A stretch of 64,000 bases of DNA from an uncultured bacterium (GCA_949282215.1 CASDPF010000008.1:116240-180239), one strand, 5' to 3'; numbered from the stretch's first letter, positions 1 through 9,099 are shown. Numbers and translations are program-made. The notes: a model not told the origin generated them from the sequence alone.

Positions 1-1
1 C

Positions 2-2800
2 CATTTCAACCCAAAAAGAAAAGCTAATTTCTTTTCTATTCTTGTTATGTCAAGAGAAACTGGCAAGGTCGTAAGACAAATCGAAAATATTTTAAGAGCA
101 TTAATTGAAGCTCAGAAACAGGATCCTAATTTTGAATTAAATAATTCTCAAAAAGTCGAAGTCGCGATATTCCAACAGTTATTGACGATTTCAAGACAAG
201 ATAAAAAAGCCGGATGGTATGATATTCCGATTACCAAATTCGGGCCGATGTTTACATTATTGGCTCATGCAGATGAAGTTTTGGATGAAAAAACTAAACA
301 AAGATTAAAATTTACGGATGAAGAATGGAAGTTGGTTCTGAATGTTAATCTATCACAGGCAGGTACAATCCTTTTATCTTTGGAATGGAAACGTCCTGAT
401 AAAGATGATGTATATCCGTTAGAAGAGGTCAGATATTTTTCAAGGCATTTGAAATGGGGCAGATATAAAAATATTATTTTTCCGACAAATATTGCAATGC
501 AGTCAGTTCCTCAATCTATATTGAAATCTTCATTTACGGATTTAAAAGATTCAGATGGCGGAAAGTTTATATACGAAGAATTACCAAAACTTCGAGAGAT
601 AATGGAAGTTAATATTGATGAAAATATTTCGAAACTAATGTTGGAAGAACGTCCGCCATTGAATATTGTAACGATGGGTATTGATTACGACCAGTCTTTG
701 AAAGCGGAATTGGAATTTGAATATGACGGAGTTGTTGTTCCATATTCCAAAACCAGTGAAAAATCACCGTATATCACTGTTAAAAAGCCAGGTGAGGATT
801 TTATTTATTGGGTAAAAAGAAATTATAAGCATGAGCAGGATTCTTATAATATGCTTCTGGCATGCAGATTTGTGCCTATGCAGACGAATAATTTGGCATT
901 AGAAAAAGAGAATGCCATTGATTTTTATAACTATTATATAAAACAGGCAGGAGAAGGATGGAAGTTTGTAGAAAAAGATGATATGAATTTCTTCAAACTC
1001 ATGGATGAGCCGTTTAAAATGTGTGCTAAAATAGATTTTTCCGAAGAATCTCACGATAGTTTTGAAATTCAATTATATGGAAGAGTCGGGGAAGAGATTA
1101 TCAATTTCGATGATGTATATGATACTATTCAAAGCGGTGAAAAATATAGCAGAATAAGAAGTTTAGGCTTTGTAGAATTCCCTGCCCAAAATATCTATGC
1201 AATGATGAGAGCATTCAACTCATTTGATGTATATAGAAACGATGAAAATAAATTTACCGTAAAAACTTATCGTGCAGGTTTAATTAATGAGTTAAAGAAT
1301 TTGGACGTAGAGCTTGTATTAAGTGAAAGATTTGAGAAATTCTGGGAACAGATGTCTACATTCTCAACTCATGATGGTTTGGAGTTACCGGAAAATGCGA
1401 CAGCAGAGTTCCGTGAGTATCAGTTAAAAGGGTACGGCTGGTTATGGTTTATGTATAAGTACGGCTTGAATGGAATTCTTGCTGATGATATGGGGCTTGG
1501 TAAAACTTTGCAGGCATTGACTGTTCTGCAAAAAGCAAAAGAACAGGACGGACCTGCTCCGACGCTTGTAATTTGTCCGACAACCGTTGTGTTTAACTGG
1601 GAATCTGAAATCCAAAAATTTGCTCCTGAACTCAGCTGCCTAAAATTATCGGGAGCTGACAGAAAATCATTATTTAAAGAAATTCCTAATTATGATGTTG
1701 TGATTACAAGTTATGCTTTAATTAGGCGAGATATTAAACATTTTAAAGATATTAATTTCAGATATGTAATTCTTGATGAATCTCAAAATATTAAAAATGC
1801 AATGTCGCAAACTGCTCAGGCTGTAAAACAATTGCAAGCTACTCATAAACTTGCTCTTTCAGGTACTCCTATTGAAAATAAATTGGAAGAACTATGGTCG
1901 GTATTTGATTTTCTAATGCCCGGATTTTTGCTGAGTGCTGCTGAATTTAATGCCCGTTATGTAAATCCGATTATGGAACGTGGTGATAAGATTGTTGAAA
2001 AACGTTTAAAACTTCAGATTTATCCGTTTATCTTGCGTCGTATGAAACGTGATGTGGCAAAAGACTTGCCGGATAAAGTCGAAAACATTGCATATTGTGA
2101 GTTGACAGATGAGCAAAAAGACTTCTACTTACAAGTTCTCGATAGTACAAAAGAAGAATTGTTTAAGAGTATTGAACAAAACGGACTTGAAAAGAGCAGG
2201 TTATCAATATTCTCGGCTTTGCTCAGATTACGTCAAATTTGTTGTCACCCAAGGCTTTATGATAAGGAAAATGTTAAACATATTATGTCTTCAGGCAAGT
2301 TTGAAAAACTTAAAGCAATGCTTGAAGAAATTATATCAGAAGGTCATAGAGTGCTTCTGTTCAGCCAGTTTGTCAATATGTTGGATATCGTAAAAGGTTG
2401 GTTAGAACGTGAAGGTATTGAGTATGAATATCTGACAGGTAAGACGAAAGACCGTCAGGCTGCTGTAGAACACTTTAATAACAGTAATATTCCTATTTTC
2501 TTAATCAGTTTGAAAGCCGGTGGTACCGGATTGAACTTGACCGGTGCTGATTATGTAATACATTACGACCCTTGGTGGAATCCTGCTGTTGAAGATCAGG
2601 CTACAGACCGTGCTTATCGTATCGGGCAGACTAAAAAAGTATTTGTATATAGACTTATTACTAAAAATACGGTAGAGGAAAAAATTCAAAAACTCAAGAC
2701 GGTTAAAAGAAACCTTGTTGACAGCGTAATTTCTGTTGACAGAAACATTGTGAAATCGCTTACAATGGATGATATCAAAGAAATCTTCTCTGTTGATTAG
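2..2800 (+). CDS. SNF2-family DEAD/DEAH helicase, 5' partial
   Basis: A large ATP-dependent DNA translocase of the bacterial Swi2/Snf2 (HepA/RapA-like) class. Helicase motif I, DDMGLGKT, lies near 1482-1508, the DEXX-box equivalent DESQ near 1773, LSGTPIEN near 1857, and the C-terminal helicase half ends with TDRAYRIGQ near 2605. The first ATG is at 47, but the frame stays open to base 2 (reading HFNPKRKANFF just upstream) and no ribosome-binding site precedes 47, so the gene almost certainly enters from outside the window. The roughly 450 residues before motif I match the long N-terminal part of bacterial SNF2 proteins; any SWIM zinc finger would lie off the left edge. Specific role not determinable. 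Confidence 0.9.
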   Translation, partial: HFNPKRKANFFSILVMSRETGKVVRQIENILRALIEAQKQDPNFELNNSQKVEVAIFQQLLTISRQDKKAGWYDIPITKFGPMFTLLAHADEVLDEKTKQRLKFTDEEWKLVLNVNLSQAGTILLSLEWKRPDKDDVYPLEEVRYFSRHLKWGRYKNIIFPTNIAMQSVPQSILKSSFTDLKDSDGGKFIYEELPKLREIMEVNIDENISKLMLEERPPLNIVTMGIDYDQSLKAELEFEYDGVVVPYSKTSEKSPYITVKKPGEDFIYWVKRNYKHEQDSYNMLLACRFVPMQTNNLALEKENAIDFYNYYIKQAGEGWKFVEKDDMNFFKLMDEPFKMCAKIDFSEESHDSFEIQLYGRVGEEIINFDDVYDTIQSGEKYSRIRSLGFVEFPAQNIYAMMRAFNSFDVYRNDENKFTVKTYRAGLINELKNLDVELVLSERFEKFWEQMSTFSTHDGLELPENATAEFREYQLKGYGWLWFMYKYGLNGILADDMGLGKTLQALTVLQKAKEQDGPAPTLVICPTTVVFNWESEIQKFAPELSCLKLSGADRKSLFKEIPNYDVVITSYALIRRDIKHFKDINFRYVILDESQNIKNAMSQTAQAVKQLQATHKLALSGTPIENKLEELWSVFDFLMPGFLLSAAEFNARYVNPIMERGDKIVEKRLKLQIYPFILRRMKRDVAKDLPDKVENIAYCELTDEQKDFYLQVLDSTKEELFKSIEQNGLEKSRLSIFSALLRLRQICCHPRLYDKENVKHIMSSGKFEKLKAMLEEIISEGHRVLLFSQFVNMLDIVKGWLEREGIEYEYLTGKTKDRQAAVEHFNNSNIPIFLISLKAGGTGLNLTGADYVIHYDPWWNPAVEDQATDRAYRIGQTKKVFVYRLITKNTVEEKIQKLKTVKRNLVDSVISVDRNIVKSLTMDDIKEIFSVD

Positions 2801-2849
2801 TTTTTCTCAAATAGATTTTAAGTTTTGATGATTTTGTCATTTAAGTCAT

Positions 2850-3587
2850 TTACTTAAGAAAATCTGTCCAATATTTTAGTTTGGGATTTTCTGGACTTGT
2901 ATCTGTTAATGCAAAGTACGCACAAGTATATGTTACTTTATTATAGCTGTAGCTACAAGCTGTTTCAGGATTTTCCATTGCGGATGTTACGTTTAAAAAA
3001 TCATTTCCTATATAAGGTTTTACTCCGCCTTCTTTTGTAAATACAAAAACAAACCAATCATATCCGTATGTATTTGGACCTTTTCTGCCATTAATATCTA
3101 CGCATATTTTCGGGCCATATTGTGGAGGATTGTCATATACGCTTATTGCATCATCAATAGCGTAAAATCTCCCTCCAACTTCCTCTGTTATTATTGATTG
3201 ATCGCAAGGTTGTAGTTTTTGTTTTTTCCCTGCAAGGTTTTTGGGAGTAAATCCAATTGCATTTTCAAATGATATATTACCTTCAGTTGCTTCATCATGA
3301 TCTGTTGTAATTCTTTGTCCATATTTTGAACCTATAAAATTTGCCATAAAGAGTTTTAAAGTATCAGTAGAGCTATTTCCGTTTAAACTATATTCATAAG
3401 CTGTTATTTCATTTTCTTGCTCAAATCTTTTGGCTGCGTTGTTTAGATCGCTATATGTTTTTAAAAATTGTGTATGCAGTACTTTTAATCTGTGTTTTGC
3501 TACCATATTCGGTATTGTCATTGCTGCTACAATTCCAATAATACCAAGTGTTATCAACACTTCAGCTAATGTAAATCCTTTTTTCAT
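2850..3587 (-). CDS. type II/IV pseudopilin-like protein (prepilin N-terminus)
   Basis: A 245-residue protein starting MKKGFTLAEVLITLGIIGIV, a class III prepilin signal: short basic leader, Gly|Phe cleavage site, Glu at mature position 5, then a hydrophobic helix. The body carries VDINGRKGPNTYGYDWF, a D-[IVL]-N-G-x-K-x-P-N-x-x-G-x-D motif shared with the other pilins here, and Cys pairs near the C-terminus. An upstream in-frame ATG at 3617 exists, but GAGGAGG sits directly before 3587, so that start is chosen. Probably processed by a prepilin peptidase and placed in a pilus or type II-like secretion filament. It is divergent from a small XRE regulator at 3705. Confidence 0.85.
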   Translation of the reverse strand: MKKGFTLAEVLITLGIIGIVAAMTIPNMVAKHRLKVLHTQFLKTYSDLNNAAKRFEQENEITAYEYSLNGNSSTDTLKLFMANFIGSKYGQRITTDHDEATEGNISFENAIGFTPKNLAGKKQKLQPCDQSIITEEVGGRFYAIDDAISVYDNPPQYGPKICVDINGRKGPNTYGYDWFVFVFTKEGGVKPYIGNDFLNVTSAMENPETACSYSYNKVTYTCAYFALTDTSPENPKLKYWTDFLK

Positions 3588-3606
3588 AGTTCCTCCTCTT
3601 AAATCC

Positions 3607-3635
3607 AGTATAATCAATTTTATAATCTATGTCAA
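3607..3635 (-). promoter_or_regulatory. sigma70-type promoter of the 2850-3587 pilin
   Basis: On the minus strand TTGACA (3630-3635) and TATACT (3607-3612) are separated by 17 bp, close to consensus. Transcription would begin around base 3600, just ahead of the Shine-Dalgarno. So strong a promoter implies control by repression, fitting the divergent HTH gene. Confidence 0.7.
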
Positions 3636-3673
3636 TATATAATACTACATTTAGTAATACTATATATTGTTTT

Positions 3674-3693
3674 AAGAGTATCAAAATACTCTT
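3674..3693. promoter_or_regulatory. palindromic operator candidate between pilin and XRE gene
   Basis: AAGAGTAT-CAAA-ATACTCTT is a perfect 8-bp inverted repeat 11 bp upstream of the XRE start. Further ATACT half-sites lie near 3644-3666, between the two divergent promoters. It fits an autoregulatory binding site for the adjacent HTH protein; this is inference from position and symmetry. Confidence 0.5.
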
Positions 3694-3704
3694 ATCATAA
3701 AAAT

Positions 3705-3926
3705 ATGAACGACGAAGAACTTTTTGATAGAATTGCACTGAATGTAAAAGTTGAGCGAACCAAAAAGCGTTTAACGCAGGCTGCTCTTGCTGAATTAATT
3801 GATGTGCATGAAAAATATATCGGCAAAATTGAAAACGGCAAACAAAATGTTACTATAAAGACTTTGAATAAGTTAGCTAATGCATTGAATATTGATATTT
3901 GTAAGCTGTTAGAAGAACAGAATTAA
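3705..3926 (+). CDS. XRE-family HTH regulator, paired with pilin
   Basis: A 73-residue protein that is essentially one Cro/C1-type helix-turn-helix: RLTQAALAELIDVHEKYIGKIENGKQNVTIKTLNKLANALNIDI. There is no effector domain, so it probably acts as a simple DNA-binding dimer. It is divergent from the pseudopilin at 2850-3587 with palindromes between them. It resembles the 29295 regulator in length and in the core (R-L-[ST]-Q-x-x-L-A-E-[LM]-I-D). Its 3' end overlaps the convergent gene 3923-4435 by 4 bp. Confidence 0.85.
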   Translation: MNDEELFDRIALNVKVERTKKRLTQAALAELIDVHEKYIGKIENGKQNVTIKTLNKLANALNIDICKLLEEQN

Positions 3927-4435
3927 TTATTTTTATTTTTCAATTTCTGGTCAATAAATGTTTTTTGTAAATTTGCCTGCAAATTACCTTTTACAATATG
4001 GTATGCAGCAATCCCTGCTGCTGTAATCCCTGCTGTGATTTTGGTTTTGCTGCTTATAGCTTTGAATGGATGTTTAAATACTTCAATTAAAGAATTTCCT
4101 TTTTTCATACCCCTAGGCAGAGCACCAAAGAACCAACCTGCACCCATAATTAATCCGCCGGTGAGTGTTCCGTAAATTGCACCTTTTGCAGTGCCTTTTG
4201 TGATTTCTTCAGTTGCTATGAAAAATTTTAGTGCGGATGCAAGTCTTTGTTTAAGTGTTTTTTTAGTTTCAGGTTCTTTTTTTTCTGGAGATTTTATAAA
4301 TTTATCTTGATTATTCTGTTCTTGAACGGTATTTTTTTGTTCAGGAGTTGCAGATGTTGAGTTTCCTGTGCTTTTATTGATTTCTTGAATATTATCAGCT
4401 TTAAAAGTTATTTGAGGATTAAGACTTACAGACAT
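3923..4435 (-). CDS. hypothetical membrane protein with N-terminal ITFKA motif
   Basis: 170 residues, family not recognised. It begins MSVSLNPQITFKADN and continues with a Ser/Thr/Gln/Lys-rich low-complexity stretch to about residue 60. Two Gly/Ala-rich hydrophobic segments follow (GAIYGTLTGGLIMGAGWFF and ITAGITAAGIAAYHIV), likely membrane helices, and then a basic tail. The ITFKA start resembles those of four other proteins in this window (9100, 15792, 57035 and 59435). Upstream is an AT-rich 97-bp gap to mutS; a separate transcription unit is likely. Confidence 0.6.
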   Translation of the reverse strand: MSVSLNPQITFKADNIQEINKSTGNSTSATPEQKNTVQEQNNQDKFIKSPEKKEPETKKTLKQRLASALKFFIATEEITKGTAKGAIYGTLTGGLIMGAGWFFGALPRGMKKGNSLIEVFKHPFKAISSKTKITAGITAAGIAAYHIVKGNLQANLQKTFIDQKLKNKNN

Positions 4436-4532
4436 AATTCACTCCTGAATTTTAAATATAATTATGAATATTAAAACTTGAAAATGTATTAATTTGTTAC
4501 ATTTTTAAAATATTTTTACAAAAATTATAAAA

Positions 4533-7109
4533 CTAATTGAATAAATTAAGTTGTGGCACAGTAAGCTCTGTATCTGAGGATTTTTTGCGGGTAGATAAGT
4601 TGTTTGAGAAATCTCTCTGCATTTTATTCATAAGCTCTTGGGATCTTTTTATTACGACATTAGGCAGTCCTGCCATTTTTGCAACTTGAATCCCGTAACT
4701 TTTGCTTGCTCCGCCTTGAACAATTTTTCTTAAAAATTCAATTTCCCCATTTTCTTCAGCAATTGTAATTCTGTAATTTTTAATTTGCGGGTATGTATTT
4801 GTCATTACGTTTAATTCATGGTAGTGGGTTGCAAATATCGTGCGGGCTTTAATTTTAGTCGCAATATATTCAGCAACAGACCAGGCTATTGCAACTCCAT
4901 CGTATGTGCTTGTCCCTCTGCCTATTTCATCCAAAAGAATAAAACTTCTATCTGTAGCTGAATTTAATATGTAAGATGTTTCAATCATTTCTACCATAAA
5001 TGTAGATTGACCAAGAGTTAAATCATCGGATGCACCTACTCTTGTGAAAATTTTGTCAATAACACCGAGTTTTACGTAATCAGCAGGAACCCAAGAGCCA
5101 ATTTGGGCAAGTAAAGCTATTAGAGCATTTTGTCGCATATAAGTCGATTTACCTGCCATATTCGGTCCTGTTAAAATCATAAACTGAGTTGAGTCTGTTG
5201 TATTGCATTTTAATTCTAAGTTATTTGCAACATATTCTCCAAGCGGTAGAATTTTTTCCAAAACAGGGTGTCTGCCGTTTTTTACAATAAAATCATCGGA
5301 TTCATCAATTTCAGGTTTACAATAGTTGTTTTCTACAGCAACTTCCGCAAGGGATGATAATACGTCGGTATCTGCAACACATTCAGCAATTTCTCTTATT
5401 TTAGTTACAAATTCTTTTGAATATTCTCTGAAATCACAGTATAATTTATATTCTAATTCGGTAGATTTAAATTTTGCAGACAGAACATCATCTTCGTGTT
5501 TTTTCAATTCTTCTGTAATAAATCTTTCACCGTTTGTCAGAGTCTGTTTTCTGATATATTCTGCAGGTACCATGTTTAAATTTGAATTTGTGATTTCTAT
5601 AAAATATCCGAATACTTTGTTATAGCTTACTCTTAAATTTTTAATACCTGTTTTTTCTCTTTCAGTTTCTTCAAATTCTTTAAGCCAGTTTTCCCCGCCT
5701 GTCAAAAGATCTCTAAAGTAATCTAATTCTCCGTTAACGCCTTGTTTTATAATTCCACCTTCTTTTATTACAATTGGAGGATTTTCAAGTAGAGTTCTTT
5801 CAATTAAAGACGTAAAATCGTTTATTTCTTCTATATATTCATTAATTTTGCTTAGTGGATTATTTTCAAGTTGGTTTGCACAAGCTAATAATTCAGGCAG
5901 TATAGAAAGTGATTCTTTAAGACTGATAAAATCTCTCGGACTTGCTGAGCTGTTGCTTATTCTTGTTGAAAGCCTTTGGATATCATACATTTTCTCTAGT
6001 AATTCTATAATGGACTTTCTTAAATCTGTTTTTTCTACAAATTCAGTAATTGCATTTTGTCTTTTTAGGATTGATTTCACATCTTTTAAAGGCTGGCAAA
6101 TACAGTTTCTTAAAAGTCTTGCCCCCATATTGGTTTTAGTTTTATCAACAGCCCAAAGCAGAGAGCCATATTTATTTTTTTCTCTTAAAGTTTCTACGAG
6201 TTCTAAATTTTTTCTAGTGCTTCCATCCATAATCATGTATTCAGAAAGCTCATAAGGTTCAATCCTTTCAAATTTAGGAATATTATTTTTTAAAGTTTCC
6301 CAAACATATGCAAGGAGTGCTCCTGCTGCTCTAAATCCGAGTTTATACTTGGAAAATCCAAAACTCTCGAGACTTTTTGTTTCAAATACTGCTTTTAGGT
6401 TATTACTTGCAAATTCGGCAGAAAAAACATTTGCAGGTATCTTTGAGCAGTTATAAATTTTTTGAATGTTTTCAGGTAAATCAATTTTTTCTTCAGGGAC
6501 AATTTGAAACGGCATTACTTTTTGTGCGACAGATGGTGCAATAATTTCTGATGGAGAAATTCTTGTGAGTTCAGCCAAGATTAAATTTAACGGAGCTTGG
6601 GTTGTTTTGAATTCTCCTGTTGAAATATCAGCGTATGCAAAACCGTACAGGTCGTTTTTTTCATCTTTAAACATTGCACAAATGTAGTTGTTTGTGTTTT
6701 GTTTTAAAAAGTCGCTCTCAGTAAGTGTTCCTGCCGTGATTACACGAGTGACTCCTCTTTTTACAAGTCCTTTTGCAAATTTAGGGTCTTCAAGCTGGTC
6801 GCAGATTGCGACTTTAATATTTTTACTTACAAGTTTTTCTAAATAGCCAGTAATAGCTTTAGCGGGAATTCCTGCAAGTGGAATTCTGCCATATTCTGCC
6901 CCAGCTTCTCGTCCTGTGAGGGTAAGCTCAAGTTCTTTTGAGAGCAAAACAGCATCTTCAAAAAATGTTTCATAAAAATCCCCCAAGCGATACAGTAATA
7001 CTGCGTCAGGATTTAGTCTTTTATTTTCAAGATACTGCTGCATAACAGGTGTAAGTTTTGCTATGTCAACATCTTTAGTATTAATGTTATTGATTTCAGG
7101 TTTTGTCAT
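4533..7109 (-). CDS. mutS: DNA mismatch repair protein MutS
   Basis: 858 residues, the usual MutS length. The N-terminal mismatch-recognition motif LGDFYETF (the Phe-x-Glu that probes the mismatch) is near residue 42. The ATPase has Walker A GPNMAGKST near 647, Walker B and signature DEIGRGTSTYDG near 726 and THYHEL near 760. It recognises mispairs and small loops after replication and recruits MutL. No mutL is visible nearby. MutS activity bears on slipped-strand events at the homopolymer tracts reported in this window. Divergent from the 7149 gene across 39 bp. Confidence 0.97.
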   Translation of the reverse strand: MTKPEINNINTKDVDIAKLTPVMQQYLENKRLNPDAVLLYRLGDFYETFFEDAVLLSKELELTLTGREAGAEYGRIPLAGIPAKAITGYLEKLVSKNIKVAICDQLEDPKFAKGLVKRGVTRVITAGTLTESDFLKQNTNNYICAMFKDEKNDLYGFAYADISTGEFKTTQAPLNLILAELTRISPSEIIAPSVAQKVMPFQIVPEEKIDLPENIQKIYNCSKIPANVFSAEFASNNLKAVFETKSLESFGFSKYKLGFRAAGALLAYVWETLKNNIPKFERIEPYELSEYMIMDGSTRKNLELVETLREKNKYGSLLWAVDKTKTNMGARLLRNCICQPLKDVKSILKRQNAITEFVEKTDLRKSIIELLEKMYDIQRLSTRISNSSASPRDFISLKESLSILPELLACANQLENNPLSKINEYIEEINDFTSLIERTLLENPPIVIKEGGIIKQGVNGELDYFRDLLTGGENWLKEFEETEREKTGIKNLRVSYNKVFGYFIEITNSNLNMVPAEYIRKQTLTNGERFITEELKKHEDDVLSAKFKSTELEYKLYCDFREYSKEFVTKIREIAECVADTDVLSSLAEVAVENNYCKPEIDESDDFIVKNGRHPVLEKILPLGEYVANNLELKCNTTDSTQFMILTGPNMAGKSTYMRQNALIALLAQIGSWVPADYVKLGVIDKIFTRVGASDDLTLGQSTFMVEMIETSYILNSATDRSFILLDEIGRGTSTYDGVAIAWSVAEYIATKIKARTIFATHYHELNVMTNTYPQIKNYRITIAEENGEIEFLRKIVQGGASKSYGIQVAKMAGLPNVVIKRSQELMNKMQRDFSNNLSTRKKSSDTELTVPQLNLFN

Positions 7110-7148
7110 AATTATAATTAGATTATAGCATGAAAAGAGGATGTCAAT

Positions 7149-7748
7149 ATGGGATGTTTAAGAAATTTAATAAGAGCAATAATAATCGCATTAGCGATAG
7201 TCGGTTTTTTGTCATTAGGCGGAAAAGAGTGGGTTATGAAATACACTTCTCAATGGTTTAATCCGTCTCAAGAAACTATTTTAGAACGTGCTAAAAAGGT
7301 CGGAGATTTTTCCGGTATAAATGAAGAATTTGAGCTTGAAAAAGCTGCAGGCATGTTTGGTTATAACGCGGTTGTTGCTGAACATAAGGCTTCAGGTCAG
7401 AAATTAATTGTAGTTGATTCTAATAAAAAACCTTTGCTGACTAAAGAAGATTTGCAATCTGAAAATATAGAAGAAAAATTAAAAGATGTAATTTCAAAAG
7501 TAAAATATCAAGCTATTTCTATAGATGAGTTGCAGGTAACAAAACGCGGCAATATGAATTCATACGGTAAAACCTGTCCTTTTGTCAGATTTAATGCGAA
7601 AGTAAGCAAGTTGCCAATAGGAGATATCTCTGGTATAATTTCAGTGGCGGAGACAAAAGATGGTGAAAGCAGACTTTTGTTATCGGCTAACGAACGTTCT
7701 AAATATTCTCAATTAATATCAGAAGAATTTTTTAAAAACGTAAAATAA
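7149..7748 (+). CDS. hypothetical protein with N-terminal membrane anchor
   Basis: 199 residues, not recognised. An N-terminal hydrophobic helix (LIRAIIIALAIVGFLSLGG, about residues 6-24) would anchor it in the inner membrane with the rest outside. The soluble part is mixed alpha/beta with no catalytic motif visible. The start is preceded by AAAGAGGATGTCAAT. A terminator hairpin follows at 7815-7835, inside the first copy of the tandem repeat. Confidence 0.7.
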   Translation: MGCLRNLIRAIIIALAIVGFLSLGGKEWVMKYTSQWFNPSQETILERAKKVGDFSGINEEFELEKAAGMFGYNAVVAEHKASGQKLIVVDSNKKPLLTKEDLQSENIEEKLKDVISKVKYQAISIDELQVTKRGNMNSYGKTCPFVRFNAKVSKLPIGDISGIISVAETKDGESRLLLSANERSKYSQLISEEFFKNVK

Positions 7749-7791
7749 GTGTATGAAAATTTTTCTTGTGAATTGAGGGTTTATTAAAAAA

Positions 7792-7917
7792 GTCGAAGTG
7801 GTACTGTGCCGAGAAAAACGATTGAGTATCGTTTTTTGAGAGGGTATGAGTAACGAATACATCCGCCGCGTAGACAAAGTAAAAAAATTGAAACTTGAAA
7901 AGAAAATATACGAAAAA
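7792..7917 (+). repeat. 126-bp tandem repeat, copy 1
   Basis: First of two head-to-tail copies differing at only three positions by eye. Each copy begins with GTCGAAGTGG, identical to the first ten bases of the tRNA-Leu that follows immediately after copy 2. The unit also holds an intrinsic terminator (AAAACGAT-TGAGT-ATCGTTTT followed by T) and the palindrome GGCACTGTGCC (imperfect in this copy). No coding function is apparent. Confidence 0.9.
7815..7837 (+). terminator. intrinsic terminator downstream of the 7149 gene
   Basis: Stem AAAACGAT (7815-7822) and ATCGTTTT (7828-7835) with a 5-nt loop, running into six T. It is duplicated at 7941-7963 in the second repeat copy. Confidence 0.7.
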
Positions 7918-8043
7918 GTCGAAGTGGCACTGTGCCGAAAAAAACGATTGAGTATCGTTTTTTGAGAGGGTATGAGTAACGAATACATCCGCCGCGTAGA
8001 CAAAGTAAAAAAATTGAAATTTGAAAAGAAAATATACGAAAAA
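7918..8043 (+). repeat. 126-bp tandem repeat, copy 2
   Basis: Second copy, exactly 126 bp after the first. It ends at the base before tRNA-Leu, so the tRNA 5' end falls in register as the start of a third unit. It includes the second copy of the terminator at 7941-7963. Confidence 0.9.
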
Positions 8044-8125
8044 GTCGAAGTGGCGGAATTGGTAGACGCGCATGATTCAGGTTCATGTGGTTAACGCCTT
8101 GAGGGTTCGAGTCCCTTCTTCGACA
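8044..8125 (+). tRNA. tRNA-Leu (anticodon CAG)
   Basis: Cloverleaf readable by eye. The acceptor pairs GTCGAAG (8044-8050) with CTTCGAC (8118-8124). The D region is GGCGGAATTGGTAGACGCG, the anticodon stem-loop CATGA-TTCAGGT-TCATG gives CAG, a long class II variable arm follows, and the T loop is TTCGAGT. No CCA is encoded. The gene is flanked by copies of its own 5' end (7792 and 7918) and of its 3' end (8299). Confidence 0.92.
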
Positions 8126-8158
8126 TTTTGTTTTATTTGAAACATTATAGTATGGCAA

Positions 8159-8310
8159 AGAATGGACGAGAACCACCAAGCGGAGTTTGGTCATGTTTCG
8201 AGCGGAAGTGAGCTGTGGCTGGAGTGCTTTTGTTTGGAGTGATGAAATCACGCACAAACAAAACACGGAATTGCCGTTAAACGCGAGCGACCAAGACAAG
8301 TCCCTTCTTC
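8159..8310 (+). other. structured intergenic element sharing blocks with 23421-23506
   Basis: No gene. This GC-richer block holds TTTCGAGC (8196-8203), a long hairpin with CTTTTGTTTG and CAAACAAAAC arms, and CCGTTAAACGCGAGCGACCAAGA split across 8274-8296. TTTGGTC (near 8187) can pair with GACCAAG at the end, closing the element. The same blocks recur between murE and the NagA-like gene. A structured RNA or mobile repeat is possible; family not recognised. Confidence 0.4.
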
Positions 8311-8318
8311 AACATTTT
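8299..8318 (+). repeat. direct repeat of the tRNA-Leu 3' end (att-like)
   Basis: AGTCCCTTCTTCAACATTTT matches the tRNA-Leu 3' end and flank (8110-8129) at 19 of 20 bases, 189 bp downstream. Duplication of a tRNA 3' end is what site-specific integration leaves behind, but no integrase or cargo lies between, so a relic or a minimal element is the most that can be said. Confidence 0.5.
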
Positions 8319-8407
8319 TTTAAATTTTTTACGTTTGTAATAATTTATAGCAAAAAAATTTATTTTAGTATTTAATTACATGTGTACTTTAATAAAAGGA
8401 ATATGCG

Positions 8408-8803
8408 ATGTTTTATGCACAAAAAATTGGAAAAATAGATAATTCAAAAGTTGTATATTATATGGATAATTATGATGCCAGTTGTGGTAGATATGTTATT
8501 ATTGATAAAGACAAACAAGATGAATTTATTGCACAAAATCGTGTTATGCATCGCAAAAGCTCTATTTTACGAAAGTCATTTGGTGTATTGTCAATTCTTG
8601 CAGGAGTATTAACTTATTATAAATCAAAATTCGGTCATATAGGGAAAACGTTGGCTGCTACCGCAGTGGTAAGTGCAGGGCTTATATGCGACTATAAAAT
8701 ATTTGAGGCTTACAGTTCTTCAAAATCAAAACAATTAGATAAAAAATATGGTGTAAATGATATTAATGATGCTGTTAGCTTGCATTTGACTGATATTGAA
8801 TAA
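8408..8803 (+). CDS. hypothetical small membrane protein
   Basis: 131 residues, not recognised. The N-terminal half is soluble (ends near HRKSSILRKS). Two hydrophobic segments follow (FGVLSILAGVLTYY and TLAATAVVSAGLICDYKIF), then a charged tail. AAAGGA precedes the ATG. It stands alone and is followed by a bidirectional terminator. Confidence 0.6.
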   Translation: MFYAQKIGKIDNSKVVYYMDNYDASCGRYVIIDKDKQDEFIAQNRVMHRKSSILRKSFGVLSILAGVLTYYKSKFGHIGKTLAATAVVSAGLICDYKIFEAYSSSKSKQLDKKYGVNDINDAVSLHLTDIE

Positions 8804-8841
8804 CCTAGGAAAAGTTATATTCGTGGAAAATTATGTATGAT

Positions 8842-8870
8842 AAAAAAGAGAGCAGAAAGCTCTCTTTTTT
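8842..8870. terminator. bidirectional intrinsic terminator
   Basis: AAAAAAGAGAGC (8842-8853), loop AGAAA, GCTCTCTTTTTT (8859-8870): a 12-bp perfect stem with runs of A and T at the ends. It ends the 8408 gene. Confidence 0.85.
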
Positions 8871-8909
8871 GTTGAAAAAATTTTATCAGTTTAGTTTATT
8901 TTTGATTAT

Positions 8910-9034
8910 TTATTTATCCAAAGAGCTTTTATTTATCAAATCCTGAATAGAAGCGTCTAATTTAGCTTGATTCTTAGATTTAGTATTGGTAGCATGGAAT
9001 ACAATATTTTCGTGTGAAAAATAGTAAAAGAATT
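8910..9034 (-). pseudogene. gene remnant without start codon
   Basis: A minus-strand open frame of about 40 codons reads FSHENIVFHATNTKSKNQAK and continues to a stop at 8910. It has protein-like composition but no ATG, GTG or TTG start, and is bounded upstream by a stop. It looks like the 3' end of a decayed gene. Otherwise 8871-9099 holds nothing recognisable. Confidence 0.3.
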
Positions 9035-9099
9035 ATTTTGCTATTATTTTTATATTGTTAACTTTAATTAAGCTTTTTGAAATTCTTTTTACAGTATAT

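Noticed and set aside
7792..8043. Possible CRISPR array
   Set aside because: Only two long 126-bp tandem copies with no spacers; no cas genes in the window.
7719..8299. Three overlapping minus-strand frames with repeated peptides (such as RRMYSLLIPSQKTILNRF)
   Set aside because: They are read-through of the 126-bp DNA repeats, the tRNA and the element after it; no start signals, and the frames differ between copies.
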